DNA from: an archaeon
GTDB lineage: Archaea; Thermoproteota; Nitrososphaeria; Nitrososphaerales; Gagatemarchaeaceae
Direction of reading: 5' to 3'
Length of the DNA: 64,000 bases
NCBI GenBank assembly: GCA_021819035.1
Contig: JAKASL010000002.1
Span: forward strand, 248,001-312,000
The stretch's first letter is position 1; the number at the start of each line of letters is the position of its first letter. A program made the position numbers and the translations under genes. Shown one piece after another: positions 8,658 through 18,136 of the stretch. The notes under the pieces were generated by a model. It was not told the DNA's origin and did not search any database. It saw only the letters and a list, made by a program, of their open reading frames with translations.

Positions 8658-9854
8658 GTGGATTTCCTAGCAGAGGCAAAGAAGATCGAGACCGAGCTGA
8701 TCAGGACTAGGAGGACGCTGCACCGGCACCCGGAGCTTTCGTATCACGAGGAGTGGACTTCGAAGTTCGTAGCCGACAGGTTGGAGGCGCTAGGAGTCCA
8801 AGTGAAGAGAGGGGTCGGCGGCAACGGCGTGGTTGGCATCCTGAAGGGGTCCGCTGAAGGGAACGTCGTGGCTCTAAGGGCGGACATGGACGCCCTACCC
8901 GTCGCCGAGGCGGCCGACGTGGACTTCAAGTCGAAGGTCGACGGCGTGATGCACGCATGCGGGCACGACACCCACATGGCTATGCTGCTGGGAGCTGCTG
9001 AGATCCTGGCCCGGGCCAGGGGGGAGCTGCACGGCACGGTGAAGTTCCTCTTCCAACCTGCCGAAGAGCACGGGGGGAGAGGGGGCGCGCTCCCTATGAT
9101 AGAGGACGGAGCGATGCTGGACCCGAAGGTCGACTACGTGTTTGGTCTGCACATCGACGGGGACAGGAAGGCAGGCGAGTTCGGGGTGAGGGAAGGGCCT
9201 GTGATGGCAGCCCCGGACTCGTTCAGGATCAGAATCGTGGGGAGGGGAGGGCATGGCTCCGCCCCCCACAAGACGGTGGATCCGGTCTATATCGCGGCCA
9301 ACGTCATCCTAGGATTGCAGGGCATCTCTTCGAGGATGATGGACCCCGTCCGCCCCTTCGTGATCACGGTCGGCTCTGTACATTCCGGGACCAAGGAGAA
9401 CATCATCCCGGACTACGCCGAGCTCCAGGGGACCATAAGGACCCTCGACGAGGCGACGAGGAAAATCGCCAAGAAGAAGGTGGCGAAGGTCGTCGAAGGG
9501 ATCTGCAGGTCCTACGGTGGGTCAGCCGAGGTCGAGTTCGAGAGGGACGCCTATCCCGTGACTGTGAACGATCCCGAGGCGACGGAGCAGGCGGTGAAGC
9601 TGCTCCGAAGGATCCGCGGCGCCCGGGTGAGGAGGATGGAACCGATTCTAGGAGGGGAGGACTTTTCGAGGTTCTTGCAGATAGCTCCGGGCATGTTCTA
9701 CTTTCTGGGGGCGGCGAACCCCGCCAAGGGGTGTGTGTATTCCAACCACAGCTCCAGGTTCAAGGTCGACGAAGACGCTTTGAAGTACGGCGTCGCGTCG
9801 CTAGCCTTGCTCGCCTTCGAGTTCTGCAAGAATGGCACGGGGGGGCGAACCTGA
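8658..9854 (+). CDS. M20 family amidohydrolase/carboxypeptidase
   Basis: A 398-residue metal-dependent amidohydrolase of the M20D group, which removes N-acyl groups or cleaves aminoacyl conjugates. The N-terminal catalytic half shows ALRADMDALPVAE, HACGHDTHMAMLLGAA and FQPAEEHGGRGG. The inserted dimerisation domain begins near RIRIVGRGGHGSAPH, and the C-terminal ligand site is ILGGEDFSRF. Its natural substrate cannot be read from sequence; amino-acid scavenging is likely. The GTG at 8658 sits 22-29 bases after the TATA element CTTTTATC (8629-8636). The next gene starts directly after its stop, so the two form an operon. Confidence 0.92.
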   Translation: MDFLAEAKKIETELIRTRRTLHRHPELSYHEEWTSKFVADRLEALGVQVKRGVGGNGVVGILKGSAEGNVVALRADMDALPVAEAADVDFKSKVDGVMHACGHDTHMAMLLGAAEILARARGELHGTVKFLFQPAEEHGGRGGALPMIEDGAMLDPKVDYVFGLHIDGDRKAGEFGVREGPVMAAPDSFRIRIVGRGGHGSAPHKTVDPVYIAANVILGLQGISSRMMDPVRPFVITVGSVHSGTKENIIPDYAELQGTIRTLDEATRKIAKKKVAKVVEGICRSYGGSAEVEFERDAYPVTVNDPEATEQAVKLLRRIRGARVRRMEPILGGEDFSRFLQIAPGMFYFLGAANPAKGCVYSNHSSRFKVDEDALKYGVASLALLAFEFCKNGTGGRT

Positions 9855-10757
9855 GTGTACGCGAATAAGGTCTCCGAGAAGGTATACCTGCTTGATACCT
9901 ACGCCCTGGGAGTCCCTGGGACCGTTGGCGCGTACATTCTGAAGGGGTCGAAGCCGGCCCTAGTCGACTGCGGCTACGCCTCCTCCTACGAGACCGTGCT
10001 CAAGGGTCTGGCTGAGGTCGGCATCATGCCCTCGGAAGTGAGATACATCATCCCGACCCACGTCCACCTGGACCACGCGGGGGCCGCAGGTAGGCTCCTG
10101 AAGGAAATGCCAAACGCCGAAGTGGTGGCCCATGAGAGGGGGGTCCCGCACCTTGTCGATCCTGCAAAGCTGGTCGAGAGCTCGACGAGGGTGTTCGGAG
10201 AGTCAATCATGGCGCTGTACGGCCGTCCTGAACCGATAGCGGCGGAGAGGGTGACAGGGGTCGGGGCGGAGGCCCACCTCGACCTCGGGGACGGCCTGAC
10301 CATCACAATGATGCACACCCCGGGGCACGCCCCCCATCAGATCTCCGTCCTCGTTGACGGCGCAGGGTTGCTGCTGACGGCCGACGCGGTGGGCATCGTC
10401 TACCCCGACCTGAAGGCACTGATTCCCACTACCCCACCCCCCAGCTTCCACCCGTCGCAGCTGGTGTCCACGATTGACATGCTGCGGCAGACTTCTCCTG
10501 GAATGCTGCTCCTCCCGCACTTCGCGGCCAGGAGAGACGTCGACTGGGTCTTCGACAGGACAGCTGAGCTGGTGGAGTCATGGGTGGAGCAGGTTAGCCG
10601 CATGAAGAAGCAGGGCATCGGCCTTGATCAGGCGGCCGTTTCAATGGAGAAGACGGTGGCGGCTGAGGCAGGGGTAGAAGACCTCCCCATCCATGCGAGG
10701 GTGTCTGTGAGGACTTCTGTAATGGGGATCATGCACTATATCGACAAGAACGCTTGA
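9855..10757 (+). CDS. Metallo-beta-lactamase fold hydrolase
   Basis: A 300-residue MBL-fold enzyme. The metal-binding motif is IIPTHVHLDHAG (about 64-75), followed by a further His in HTPGHAPHQISV and Asp in LTADAVGI. Such enzymes hydrolyse thioesters, lactones or related bonds; the substrate here is unknown. It begins with GTG immediately after the stop of the M20 gene, so it is translationally coupled, and the LigB-like gene follows after 10 bases. The context suggests one catabolic operon of three genes. Confidence 0.88.
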   Translation: MYANKVSEKVYLLDTYALGVPGTVGAYILKGSKPALVDCGYASSYETVLKGLAEVGIMPSEVRYIIPTHVHLDHAGAAGRLLKEMPNAEVVAHERGVPHLVDPAKLVESSTRVFGESIMALYGRPEPIAAERVTGVGAEAHLDLGDGLTITMMHTPGHAPHQISVLVDGAGLLLTADAVGIVYPDLKALIPTTPPPSFHPSQLVSTIDMLRQTSPGMLLLPHFAARRDVDWVFDRTAELVESWVEQVSRMKKQGIGLDQAAVSMEKTVAAEAGVEDLPIHARVSVRTSVMGIMHYIDKNA

Positions 10758-10767
10758 ATAATGCGAA

Positions 10768-11610
10768 GTGCGTTCCGGAGACGTGCCCCTCGTCTTTGCG
10801 TGCATAGCCCCCCACGGAAGCGAGATAGTACCGGAGCTCGCAGGCGGGAGGCACAGGGCGTTCCAGCCTACCGGGGAAGGGATGCGTTCCCTGGCTTCGA
10901 GGATGGGATGGGCGAAGCCTGACACGATCGTGGTAGCCAGCCCTCACAGCCTAAGGCTTCACAGGCACATCGGGGTGGTGACGTCGGAGAACTCGTCGGG
11001 GTCCGTTGCGGAAGGGAACAAGAGCATCAGGCTCAGGGCCAAGTGCGACGTAGAGTTCGCCCGTGCGCTCGTCGAAGACGCTGATGCGACCGGGCTCCCG
11101 GTGGCCGGGGTCAACTACGGGGCAGACAAGGGGCCGCTGTCTGACCTGGCGATGGACTGGGGGACGCTGATCCCCCTGTGGTTCTTCTTGGACCGGACGA
11201 AGCCGAAGCCCAGGATAGCAATAGTCGCTCCGTCTAGAGGCGTGCCGCTTCGTCAGAACTTCGAGTTCGGTAAGGTGGTGGCGAGGGCAGCCGAGCGCGG
11301 AGCGAAGAGGATAGCATTCGTCGCCAGTGCCGACCAGGCCCATACTCACAGTAAGAGCGGACCCTATGGATACAGCCCCAGCGCCGCCAAGTATGACGAA
11401 TTCGTGGCCAGAGCAGTCAACGAAGGGAGGCTGGGCTCTATTCTAGAACTTGCGCCAGGATTCATAGACGAAGCAAAGCCAGACAGCCCCTGGCAGATAG
11501 CTATGCTCGCTGGGGCTCTGTCGCTGGTTCCAATGAATGGTGAAGTGCTTTCCTATCAGGCCCCCACCTACTACGGGTTGCTCTGCGCGAGCTACTCTAG
11601 GAACCCGTAG
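10768..11610 (+). CDS. LigB-like (class III extradiol dioxygenase superfamily) protein
   Basis: A 280-residue protein resembling the catalytic subunit of class III extradiol dioxygenases and relatives. Candidate metal or active-site histidines are in ACIAPHGSEIVPEL near the N-terminus, in VVASPHSLRLHRH, and in ADQAHTHSKSGPYGYSPSA. The segment MDWGTLIPLWFF matches the conserved core near the ring-binding site. Members split aromatic rings, but the superfamily also contains MEMO-like proteins without known dioxygenase activity, so the reaction is uncertain. It starts with GTG at 10768, 10 bases after the hydrolase gene. Its last codons overlap the convergent HAD gene by 19 bases. Confidence 0.75.
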   Translation: MRSGDVPLVFACIAPHGSEIVPELAGGRHRAFQPTGEGMRSLASRMGWAKPDTIVVASPHSLRLHRHIGVVTSENSSGSVAEGNKSIRLRAKCDVEFARALVEDADATGLPVAGVNYGADKGPLSDLAMDWGTLIPLWFFLDRTKPKPRIAIVAPSRGVPLRQNFEFGKVVARAAERGAKRIAFVASADQAHTHSKSGPYGYSPSAAKYDEFVARAVNEGRLGSILELAPGFIDEAKPDSPWQIAMLAGALSLVPMNGEVLSYQAPTYYGLLCASYSRNP

Positions 11611-12287
11611 ACATCCCCGAGGCCTCTAATCTTGGGACAGTCGACCTCGCCATACCTGCCATCCCTGTCGATGAGCAAGCCTTCCACGCCAGCGTTCCTC
11701 GCGCCCTTCACGTCGGCCTCGTAGAAGTCTCCGACGTGGATCGCCTCGTCCGGTTCGGCCCCTGTTCCGCGCAGCGCAATCTTGAATATCTCTGGATTTG
11801 GTTTCGAGACACCGGCCACCCCTGAAACAACGATGACCTGGAAATACCTTCCGAGGCCGAGGTCAGACACTGTTTCAGCCACGTCGGGAGGGGCGTTCGA
11901 GACGAGGGCGAGCTTGTAGCCGTCGTCACTCAGGCGGCGGAGGGTCGGTTCCACGTCTGGATAGAGCTCCAAGGGTATGGACCGCTGGACTTCAGCCCAC
12001 ATTTTGCGCATCAGGTGGGAGAGCCGTTCAGACTCTGGAGAATCTGGAAAGAGGTGCCCGAAGACCGTGGCGTCGAGCACGCGGTAGGACTCCTCGGATT
12101 GTTCGGGGGTTAATTTCCTGTCCCCGTAGGCGAGCAGCCAGGCGGGCTCGACGGCGAAGTAAGCCGAACCCACCTCGTCCGGCGTAGCAGGGTAGCCGTT
12201 GCCTGTGAGTATCCTGCTTATGATCCGGTCCCGCCTCATGACGAGGAGTGTCCCTCCGAAGTCGAAGAAGATTGCGGTTTTCTTCAA
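11592..12287 (-). CDS. HAD superfamily hydrolase
   Basis: A 231-residue phosphatase-like HAD protein. Motif I is FFDFGGTLL, with the nucleophile Asp and Gly in place of the second Asp; motif II is LVSNAPPD. The motif III lysine is in SKPNPEIF and motif IV is HVGDFYEADVKGA. The helical cap (about 15-95) is of the C1 type. The DxGGT variant is shared with many phosphoglycolate-phosphatase-like and dehalogenase-like members, so the substrate is open. The gene is single and overlaps the convergent LigB-like gene at its 3' end. Confidence 0.87.
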   Translation of the reverse strand: MKKTAIFFDFGGTLLVMRRDRIISRILTGNGYPATPDEVGSAYFAVEPAWLLAYGDRKLTPEQSEESYRVLDATVFGHLFPDSPESERLSHLMRKMWAEVQRSIPLELYPDVEPTLRRLSDDGYKLALVSNAPPDVAETVSDLGLGRYFQVIVVSGVAGVSKPNPEIFKIALRGTGAEPDEAIHVGDFYEADVKGARNAGVEGLLIDRDGRYGEVDCPKIRGLGDVYGFLE

Positions 12288-12338
12288 TTGGACGGACGGG
12301 ACGCCAGGCGTCTAAATACTTTCAGGAGAGTGACCACG

Positions 12339-12764
12339 CTAGCCACCGAATACTGGGATATAGGGCGTAACAAGCATGCTGAACAGAAGGAGCGTGAGGA
12401 CTGTCGCCGTGATGTAGACATATGTCCTGTTGTGCTCGGCCGCGAAGAGGAAGATGGAGAAGAGGACCCTCGAGACAGGGGTGGCGAGGAGGAGCAGCAC
12501 CCCAAGCTCGATTATCGCAGCAGGCGAACCCGTGGCGAGGCCAGCGGCGAGGCTGCTGAAAGTGACCGGGAACGGGCCGTGGGGGATCTGGTTGGGGTCG
12601 TAGTGTAGGAGAGAGGCCGACTGTGAGAACGCGTCGCGTGCTGCGAGAAGGGCGGTCCCGAGCACTATGACCGCCGCGGAGAGCAATACCCCATACCTGA
12701 GGACCTTGCTTATCACGTTGTTCATAGAATCGGGGTTGCTCAGACTCATGGTCTCGGCCCCCAC
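12339..12764 (-). CDS. DUF1634 membrane protein, partner of the TauE/SafE exporter
   Basis: A 141-residue membrane protein with three likely helices (about 22-42, 80-104 and 113-133), matching DUF1634, a family found next to TauE/SafE transporters. The start is GTG at 12764 or ATG at 12749 (MSLSNPDS). It lies 15 bases downstream of the transporter gene, so they form an operon and probably act together in the membrane. The molecular role of DUF1634 is not known. Confidence 0.82.
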   Translation of the reverse strand: MGAETMSLSNPDSMNNVISKVLRYGVLLSAAVIVLGTALLAARDAFSQSASLLHYDPNQIPHGPFPVTFSSLAAGLATGSPAAIIELGVLLLLATPVSRVLFSIFLFAAEHNRTYVYITATVLTLLLFSMLVTPYIPVFGG

Positions 12765-12779
12765 GAAGAGCCTTGAAGA

Positions 12780-13616
12780 TCAGATGCCAAGGGCCCTCAA
12801 CACCATCTCTGCGCCCGCTATGGCGAGGACAATCGCGAATATCTTCCTGACGGTAGGGTTCTTCGCCCTGGGGAGGGCCTTCGCCCCGAAGGATGCACCG
12901 ATCAGTATCCCTAGTGCGACAGGAGCCACTATGATCGGGTCGACATCCCCCCTGACGAAGTAAATGCCTGCGCTGGCGGCGGCGGTCACGCCTATCATGA
13001 AGTTCGAAGTCGTGGTCGACACCTTCATCGGAAGCTTCATCGCCAGGTCCATTGAGAGGACCTTGAACGTCCCACTCCCTATCCCCAAGAGACCCGATAT
13101 CAGCCCCGCTACTACCATGCCGGCGAGGCCCTCTGCAGGATGGGTGGCGTTGTAGTTCACAGTCGACCCGTCTGTTTCTACATACGAGCCAGTGAGCTTC
13201 AGCTTCTTGGACAACCCAACCAGCTCGGGCGTCACTGGGATGTCTTCGCCTATCTTGCGGACAAGGGGTATGAGTGATGCGAGGAGGATGACGCCGAAGA
13301 CGAGCTCAAGGGCGATTGAACTGACGTAAGCGGCGATGAGGGCGCCGATAATGGCGCCGGTGGTGGTCGCGAGCTCGAGGAACATGCCGACCCGCAGATT
13401 GGTCATCTTGTCCTTGACGTACGTCGCCGCGGCACCGCTGGAGGTCGCTATAACCGACACGATGCTAGCACCTATGGCGTAGTGGATGTTCACCCCCAGC
13501 CCTATGGTCAGCATAGGGATGACGACGACGCCGCCGCCGAGCCCGACGAGAGAGCCGATCACGCCGGCGACGATGGAAGCCAGGAATATCACTACCATCA
13601 GCTCTAGCACGAGCAA
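12780..13616 (-). CDS. TauE/SafE family anion exporter
   Basis: A 278-residue integral membrane protein with about eight helices in two repeats, typical of TauE/SafE sulfite or organosulfonate permeases. The glycine-rich repeat starts are visible as VVAGVIGSLVGLGGGVVVIP at the N-terminus and ISGLLGIGSGTFKVLSM in the second half. Members export sulfite, sulfoacetate or similar anions, or take them up. The exact cargo is unknown. The gene leads an operon with DUF1634. A TATA-like GATAAACG lies about 35 bases upstream on the minus strand. Confidence 0.88.
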   Translation of the reverse strand: MLVLELMVVIFLASIVAGVIGSLVGLGGGVVVIPMLTIGLGVNIHYAIGASIVSVIATSSGAAATYVKDKMTNLRVGMFLELATTTGAIIGALIAAYVSSIALELVFGVILLASLIPLVRKIGEDIPVTPELVGLSKKLKLTGSYVETDGSTVNYNATHPAEGLAGMVVAGLISGLLGIGSGTFKVLSMDLAMKLPMKVSTTTSNFMIGVTAAASAGIYFVRGDVDPIIVAPVALGILIGASFGAKALPRAKNPTVRKIFAIVLAIAGAEMVLRALGI

Positions 13617-13684
13617 GCTTGCCTCTCCCCTTTCGCCAAGGTAGTTACGCGTTTATCTTGTACGCGACGGCGCCGAGATACAGT

Positions 13685-14884
13685 CTAATGCTCGTCAAGG
13701 GCTGCGATGATTCTGTCGTGGCTGGCCTTAACCCCCTCGACCCCGGTGTTGAGGATTATGCACGGGACCTTCCAGGTCTCGAACATTAGCCTGAAGAAGC
13801 GGGCCTGCCGGTCGTGGTCCTCCTCGAGCAGGTACGGGTTGTACCAAGGCTCATACGACATCGACCCCCATTTCTCTTTCGGCCCGGCGCCTGGGAGTAT
13901 CATGTACTCTCCTCTGCGGAGTATGTCGATGGCCTCTTCCGGCGCCAGCCTGACTTCGGCCGGACTGTGGTCGTCCCTGCGCAGGAGGACGACGAGGTTG
14001 ACGGGGACCTCGTCGACTACCTTGCCCGGACCGAGCAGGTCCTCCCTCTTGACCAAGACCCTAGAGTTTCCGAAGGCGTAATAGCACCATTTCTTCCCGT
14101 CGTTGAAGACGCAGCGTTGGTGCGTTATGGAGCACACTGTGTCGCCCTCTGGGAACTCGCACTCTTCCTTGCTGGAAGTGATGTTTTCGCCCATCGACCG
14201 GTCGAAGACTTCGCGGAGCCACCCTTCTTCCCTCTGCGATTCCGACCTCATGTAGAGGGCCCTCTCAGGCTGCCTCGCCACCAGAGGCGTCGATGGGGTC
14301 TTTGGGACTGGGCTCGGGAAGCGCACATATGCCCAGTCGTCGCCGCAGATCTTTCCTACTGCATTCATGAATATTTGGAAAGCCTGGGTCGTCTTCCCGG
14401 TCCCAGTGGGCGCGATTATGACCACCCCCCTGTCCTTGTACAGCGCGGTGGCGCCATGGATAGAGAGCGTGTCCGACTCGCGCTCGAGGACGGCCGCTGC
14501 GATTCCTAGCGCCCATGACTTGCACTGGCCGTAGTACTCTGTGTTCAAGAACAGGGCCGACTTCAGGTCAGGGCAATAGTAGGCAGAAGGCTCGACTCCT
14601 TCGACGCCCATCGCGGAGTAGATTTTCGCTTTCGTAGGTGCGGAAGGGTCGGCTCTAACCCAGTTGCACTCCCAGAACTCGGCCTGGTGGTGGCTGTTGG
14701 TCTCCAGTTGTATCACCACCCCGTTCAGGTCTGCCTTCAGGGACCGGGCAGCGGGTCCGGAAAGGACCGGCCTAGCCAGAACGAGGAGGCGACTGAACTC
14801 TGAGGCGCTGGTCTTCTTATCCCCCTTGACCCTCGCTCGAGACTTGGTGGGGTAGTTGTTCAGTGCTCCGGGCGCCAAACGCAA
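13685..14884 (-). CDS. HPr-kinase/PEPCK-like P-loop ATPase of unknown role
   Basis: A 399-residue protein with a clear Walker A in VVIIAPTGTGKTTQAFQIF (about 152-170) and a following acidic KICGDDWAYVRF segment. This arrangement is typical of HPr-kinase-like or PEP-carboxykinase-like ATPases that phosphorylate or sense a partner. Before it lies a domain of about 130 residues, and after it a region with cysteines (ECEFPEGDTVCSITHQRC, then KKWCYY) that could bind metal. The C-terminus repeats proline- and tryptophan-rich segments. The TTG start is supported by a minus-strand TATA (TTTTAAGC) about 28 bases upstream. There is no PTS HPr gene here, so the partner is unknown. Confidence 0.7.
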   Translation of the reverse strand: MRLAPGALNNYPTKSRARVKGDKKTSASEFSRLLVLARPVLSGPAARSLKADLNGVVIQLETNSHHQAEFWECNWVRADPSAPTKAKIYSAMGVEGVEPSAYYCPDLKSALFLNTEYYGQCKSWALGIAAAVLERESDTLSIHGATALYKDRGVVIIAPTGTGKTTQAFQIFMNAVGKICGDDWAYVRFPSPVPKTPSTPLVARQPERALYMRSESQREEGWLREVFDRSMGENITSSKEECEFPEGDTVCSITHQRCVFNDGKKWCYYAFGNSRVLVKREDLLGPGKVVDEVPVNLVVLLRRDDHSPAEVRLAPEEAIDILRRGEYMILPGAGPKEKWGSMSYEPWYNPYLLEEDHDRQARFFRLMFETWKVPCIILNTGVEGVKASHDRIIAALDEH

Positions 14885-15006
14885 ATCAGAGCCGATTCTG
14901 ACCGCTTAAAACCGTTGGTCATTGCACCGCTGAGTTATCCGAATGCCGAAGTCCGCCACCATGTGCGGGCCTCACTCGGCCGCGCTCAGCCAGAACGCGC
15001 CGCCTG

Positions 15007-16683
15007 TCAGCGTATGACGGCGACGGAGGGGATCGGGGGGCGCTCTGAAAGGCCGTACCTGGCAGCTTTCTCAAGGTCCAGCCCTCCCTTTCTGCATATG
15101 GACTTCACCTGGTGGAACATGGCCCAGCCGCCCAGCCCTACTAGGGTTCCGGTCACGTATCTTGCGGCAATGCTCTTGTCGCTCGACGCGCTGGTCGCAT
15201 CCCTGGCGGCCATCTTCGCCAGGTGCCTATAGGACGCATAGTAGACCGCCAGCTGCGACTGGTCTAGCTTGACCGACGTGAAATCCCTGCTCTTGAGGAG
15301 CCCGAGCGGGACGTGCTGCATGGGGGTTACGGTGAACTCGAACGGAAGCCCATTGTCGAGGAACGAGTTGCTCATCCTGTTGATGAGTGCCACCGTGTCC
15401 CAGTTGTCTTCGGGCGTCTCTCCCGATTGTCCCACCTGGACGGTGAAGGCCGGCCTCCAATAGTGCTTGTTCATTACGTAGGTTCCCCTCCAGACGATGT
15501 CGGACCAAGACCCGTCTGGACCCACCTTGAGGGGGAGCGTCTTGTTAGGCATGTGGGTTGAAGCAAGTCGGTCGCTCCCCGTCTCTATACCCACCTGCAA
15601 TCCGATCCAGTTGTCTCGTCCTGCTCTCATAATCGAGGACATCTTGCTCATCAGATCAGGATAGGCCGCCGGGATAGAGATCCTACCATGGGTGGGATTG
15701 GTGTGGGTGATGCCCGGCGTGCCCATGACTGCCTTCAACAGGTCGAGGAGTGCCTCTTCGCTGGGGACATAATTGCGCCCGTGCTGGTACGCGAAGATTT
15801 CGTCTGTGTGGAGCCAGGCGTTGCTCTGCCCGGACCTGACGTTTACCTCTATCTCGCGCCTCACCTTTTCCGGCGAGTAGTACCGAAGGGGCCTGAGCGT
15901 TACCTCACAGAAGTCGCAGCCTATCCCGCACCCACGCATGACCTCCACCATCCCCTTCACGGAAGGGTTGACGATGTCAGGGATTTCTTCGAGGGTCGGG
16001 AACTGCTTCGAGAACTGGTAGCGGCTTATGAACTTGGAGTTCGGCTCCCATTCCTTCCTGAAGTTGGCGTTGAATGTCTGATATCCCCTGAAGAACTCGG
16101 TCTTCTCCTCAGAGTCGTCTGAGACGTACCGGAAGAGGTCTTCGGCGATGTCGTCGGCTTCGCCCTGGAATGCGAAGTCGATCTCATTCCTGTCGAGCTC
16201 CTCGGGCCGGACGGTCAGTTCCCAGACCCCTGGCCCTCCGACAAGGAGCTTCGCCTTCTTCCCCGATCTCGCTTTGTTTATCCGCGTGAGCAGTGACTCG
16301 AACTCCCTCTGCACGTAGGCGCGTGCCCTGGTCTCGAAGAAGATTGCGTAGGACATGGTCAATGGCCCGAGCCCGAGCGGGTCCATGGTCGACACTCCGA
16401 TCACTTCAGTATCTTCGTCAACGAACTCGGAGATGTGGTTCTCGTGGGCGACCACGACGTCATCCTTGGAGTAGTGCTTAAGGAGGGACGCTTCCAGTTT
16501 CCTGACTGCGTACGGGGCTAGCGCTGCCCTCCCCTCTGCTGCAGGCGGGGGGGGACCCTTCAGGAATGAGTAGATGGCGCCCGGCAGGGCGTCGGTGGGC
16601 GCGCTGGCTAGGAAGTCTAGCAGAGGGACGCTTCTGTAGTTGCGGGATAAGGTGGTATCCGACACAAGAACAAATCGGGCCAT
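15007..16683 (-). CDS. B12-binding-type radical SAM protein
   Basis: A 558-residue enzyme. The N-terminal part (about 1-205) resembles a cobalamin-binding Rossmann domain, with LLVGGPGVWEL and an acidic INEIDFAFQGE-like segment. The radical SAM core (about 235-480) has the cluster motif RGCGIGCDFCEV (CxxxCxxC) and a downstream GIETGSDRL strand that lines the SAM site. The C-terminus is helical. Relatives are annotated as methylthiotransferase-like or methyltransferase-like; the substrate cannot be named. A TATA element (TATTTTTAAGC on the minus strand, about 16715-16725) precedes the start by about 35 bases. It is monocistronic. Confidence 0.85.
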   Translation of the reverse strand: MARFVLVSDTTLSRNYRSVPLLDFLASAPTDALPGAIYSFLKGPPPPAAEGRAALAPYAVRKLEASLLKHYSKDDVVVAHENHISEFVDEDTEVIGVSTMDPLGLGPLTMSYAIFFETRARAYVQREFESLLTRINKARSGKKAKLLVGGPGVWELTVRPEELDRNEIDFAFQGEADDIAEDLFRYVSDDSEEKTEFFRGYQTFNANFRKEWEPNSKFISRYQFSKQFPTLEEIPDIVNPSVKGMVEVMRGCGIGCDFCEVTLRPLRYYSPEKVRREIEVNVRSGQSNAWLHTDEIFAYQHGRNYVPSEEALLDLLKAVMGTPGITHTNPTHGRISIPAAYPDLMSKMSSIMRAGRDNWIGLQVGIETGSDRLASTHMPNKTLPLKVGPDGSWSDIVWRGTYVMNKHYWRPAFTVQVGQSGETPEDNWDTVALINRMSNSFLDNGLPFEFTVTPMQHVPLGLLKSRDFTSVKLDQSQLAVYYASYRHLAKMAARDATSASSDKSIAARYVTGTLVGLGGWAMFHQVKSICRKGGLDLEKAARYGLSERPPIPSVAVIR

Positions 16684-16725
16684 ATCCTCACGTCTGGAAT
16701 CCGCCGAGCCCGTTGCTTAAAAATA

Positions 16726-17263
16726 CCATAGGTCGTCCAGACCTCGGGCAGGAGTCGGGAGGGCAGTCTCGGGCACGAAACCAGGGCTCCCGGCGGATAA
16801 GCCGTATCCGTTCGCGTCTCACCTGGCCCTGGAAAATGTGTCCCTGTTGCTGAGGGCGTGCCCTTTGGTCGCAAGAGTCGAAGGACCATCCAGCTCCTGA
16901 ACGAGCAGGTCGGACTTCAGGATACCTTCGCTCCCTTGAGACGGCCGCTTCGTCCCTGTCCCCGAAGTTGCGACGCGTCCTGAAGGTTTCGATTTCAGGG
17001 GCGCAGGTACTCGGTCCCAGGTCTTGGAGCCCCGCCCCCCACAGCTACCCCTAGGACTCACGCTCCAGAGCGCCCGCATCCGAGTTCGCGGGGTCCGCTC
17101 AAGGCAGGTCTCCCCGCAAGGTGGTCAGTGGAGAGTCACGCGGGGCGGGACCAAGATGACATCTCCCCCCCGCCTCCTTGGTGAGGCACTGTGGAGTAAC
17201 CTGGGCCTGCGGTGGTTCACGACGAGGCGTGATGGCCTTGGTCCGCTGTGTCCTTGCGCCGGT
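16726..17263. other. Gene-free stretch
   Basis: About 540 GC-rich bases between the radical SAM gene and the epimerase gene's 3' end. Open frames are short and give no recognisable protein, and I see no tRNA, SRP RNA or RNase P motif. Runs of C and G (for example CCCCGCCCCCC near 17034) are present. It could hold a small RNA, but nothing supports one. Confidence 0.35.
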
Positions 17264-18136
17264 TCAGCCTGGTTTGTCTCGCCAGCTATGCTCGGGCTCG
17301 TAGCCGAGCACCCTCCTCGCCTTGTCTATGGAGAGCAGGGTCTCGTTCCTGCCGAGCCTCCTCTTCACGGGTACCCGTGGGAAGGCAGAGGCCAGGAGCT
17401 CTTCATCGCTCGCAGCCATGACTGTGTCTGCGTTTGCTATGATGAAAACCTCCGCCCCCTCGATTTTCACTTCGAGCGCCTTGCGCACCGCCTGGGCCGC
17501 GTCCCTGGCGTCGACGTACCCCCACAGGTTCCATTTGCGGATGTTCGGGTCGTCCTGAAACTTCCCGAACGCCTTGTAGTCGTCTAGTTCCATGATGTTA
17601 GAGAATCGCAACCCCAATATCTTCAGCTCGGGGTCCCATCTGCAGTACTGTTCAGCCATCCTCTCCCCGACTAGTTTGCTCAGCGAGTAGGCGCTCTCGG
17701 GCCGCCCAGCATACTCCTCGTCCACAGGGAGGTAAGGGGGCGGGACGTCAAAGGGGATACCGAGGACGGTCTCGCTTGAGGCCCACACCAGGCTCTTGAT
17801 TCCGAGGCGGGCGGAGGCCTCGAACACGTTGTAGGTGCTCATGACGTTGTTCTCGAAGGTCACCGAGTTGGGGAACAGCCTTGAGTCGGGGATCGCTGCC
17901 AGGTGCACCACACCGTCGACGCCATGGGGGCCGCGCTCGACCCCTGCCAAGGAGTCTATGGCCTGGCCGTAGTCCGCGAGGTCTGCCTGAATGGTAGGGC
18001 AGAGCTCTTCGGCCGGCTTCGCTTTGTCCACGTTGAACACCTCGTAGCCGTGCTCCTTCAGTTCCTTGATGCAGGCCCTGCCCGCCTTCCCGCTCCCGCC
18101 GGTAACCACCACTCGGGCCATTTTCAACTCGGCCAA
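17264..18136 (-). CDS. NAD-dependent epimerase/dehydratase (extended SDR)
   Basis: A 290-residue extended short-chain dehydrogenase. The nucleotide-binding motif is VVVTGGSGKAGRACI near the N-terminus, the active-site Tyr-Lys pair is in SAYSLSKLVGE, and a catalytic Ser sits in WASSETVLG. It probably acts on a nucleotide sugar or related compound. The usual start is the ATG at 18136, or 18121 (MARVVV), which would put the Rossmann strand at the very N-terminus. It overlaps the 3' end of the serine hydrolase gene by 13 bases, indicating a two-gene operon. Confidence 0.88.
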   Translation of the reverse strand: MAELKMARVVVTGGSGKAGRACIKELKEHGYEVFNVDKAKPAEELCPTIQADLADYGQAIDSLAGVERGPHGVDGVVHLAAIPDSRLFPNSVTFENNVMSTYNVFEASARLGIKSLVWASSETVLGIPFDVPPPYLPVDEEYAGRPESAYSLSKLVGERMAEQYCRWDPELKILGLRFSNIMELDDYKAFGKFQDDPNIRKWNLWGYVDARDAAQAVRKALEVKIEGAEVFIIANADTVMAASDEELLASAFPRVPVKRRLGRNETLLSIDKARRVLGYEPEHSWRDKPG

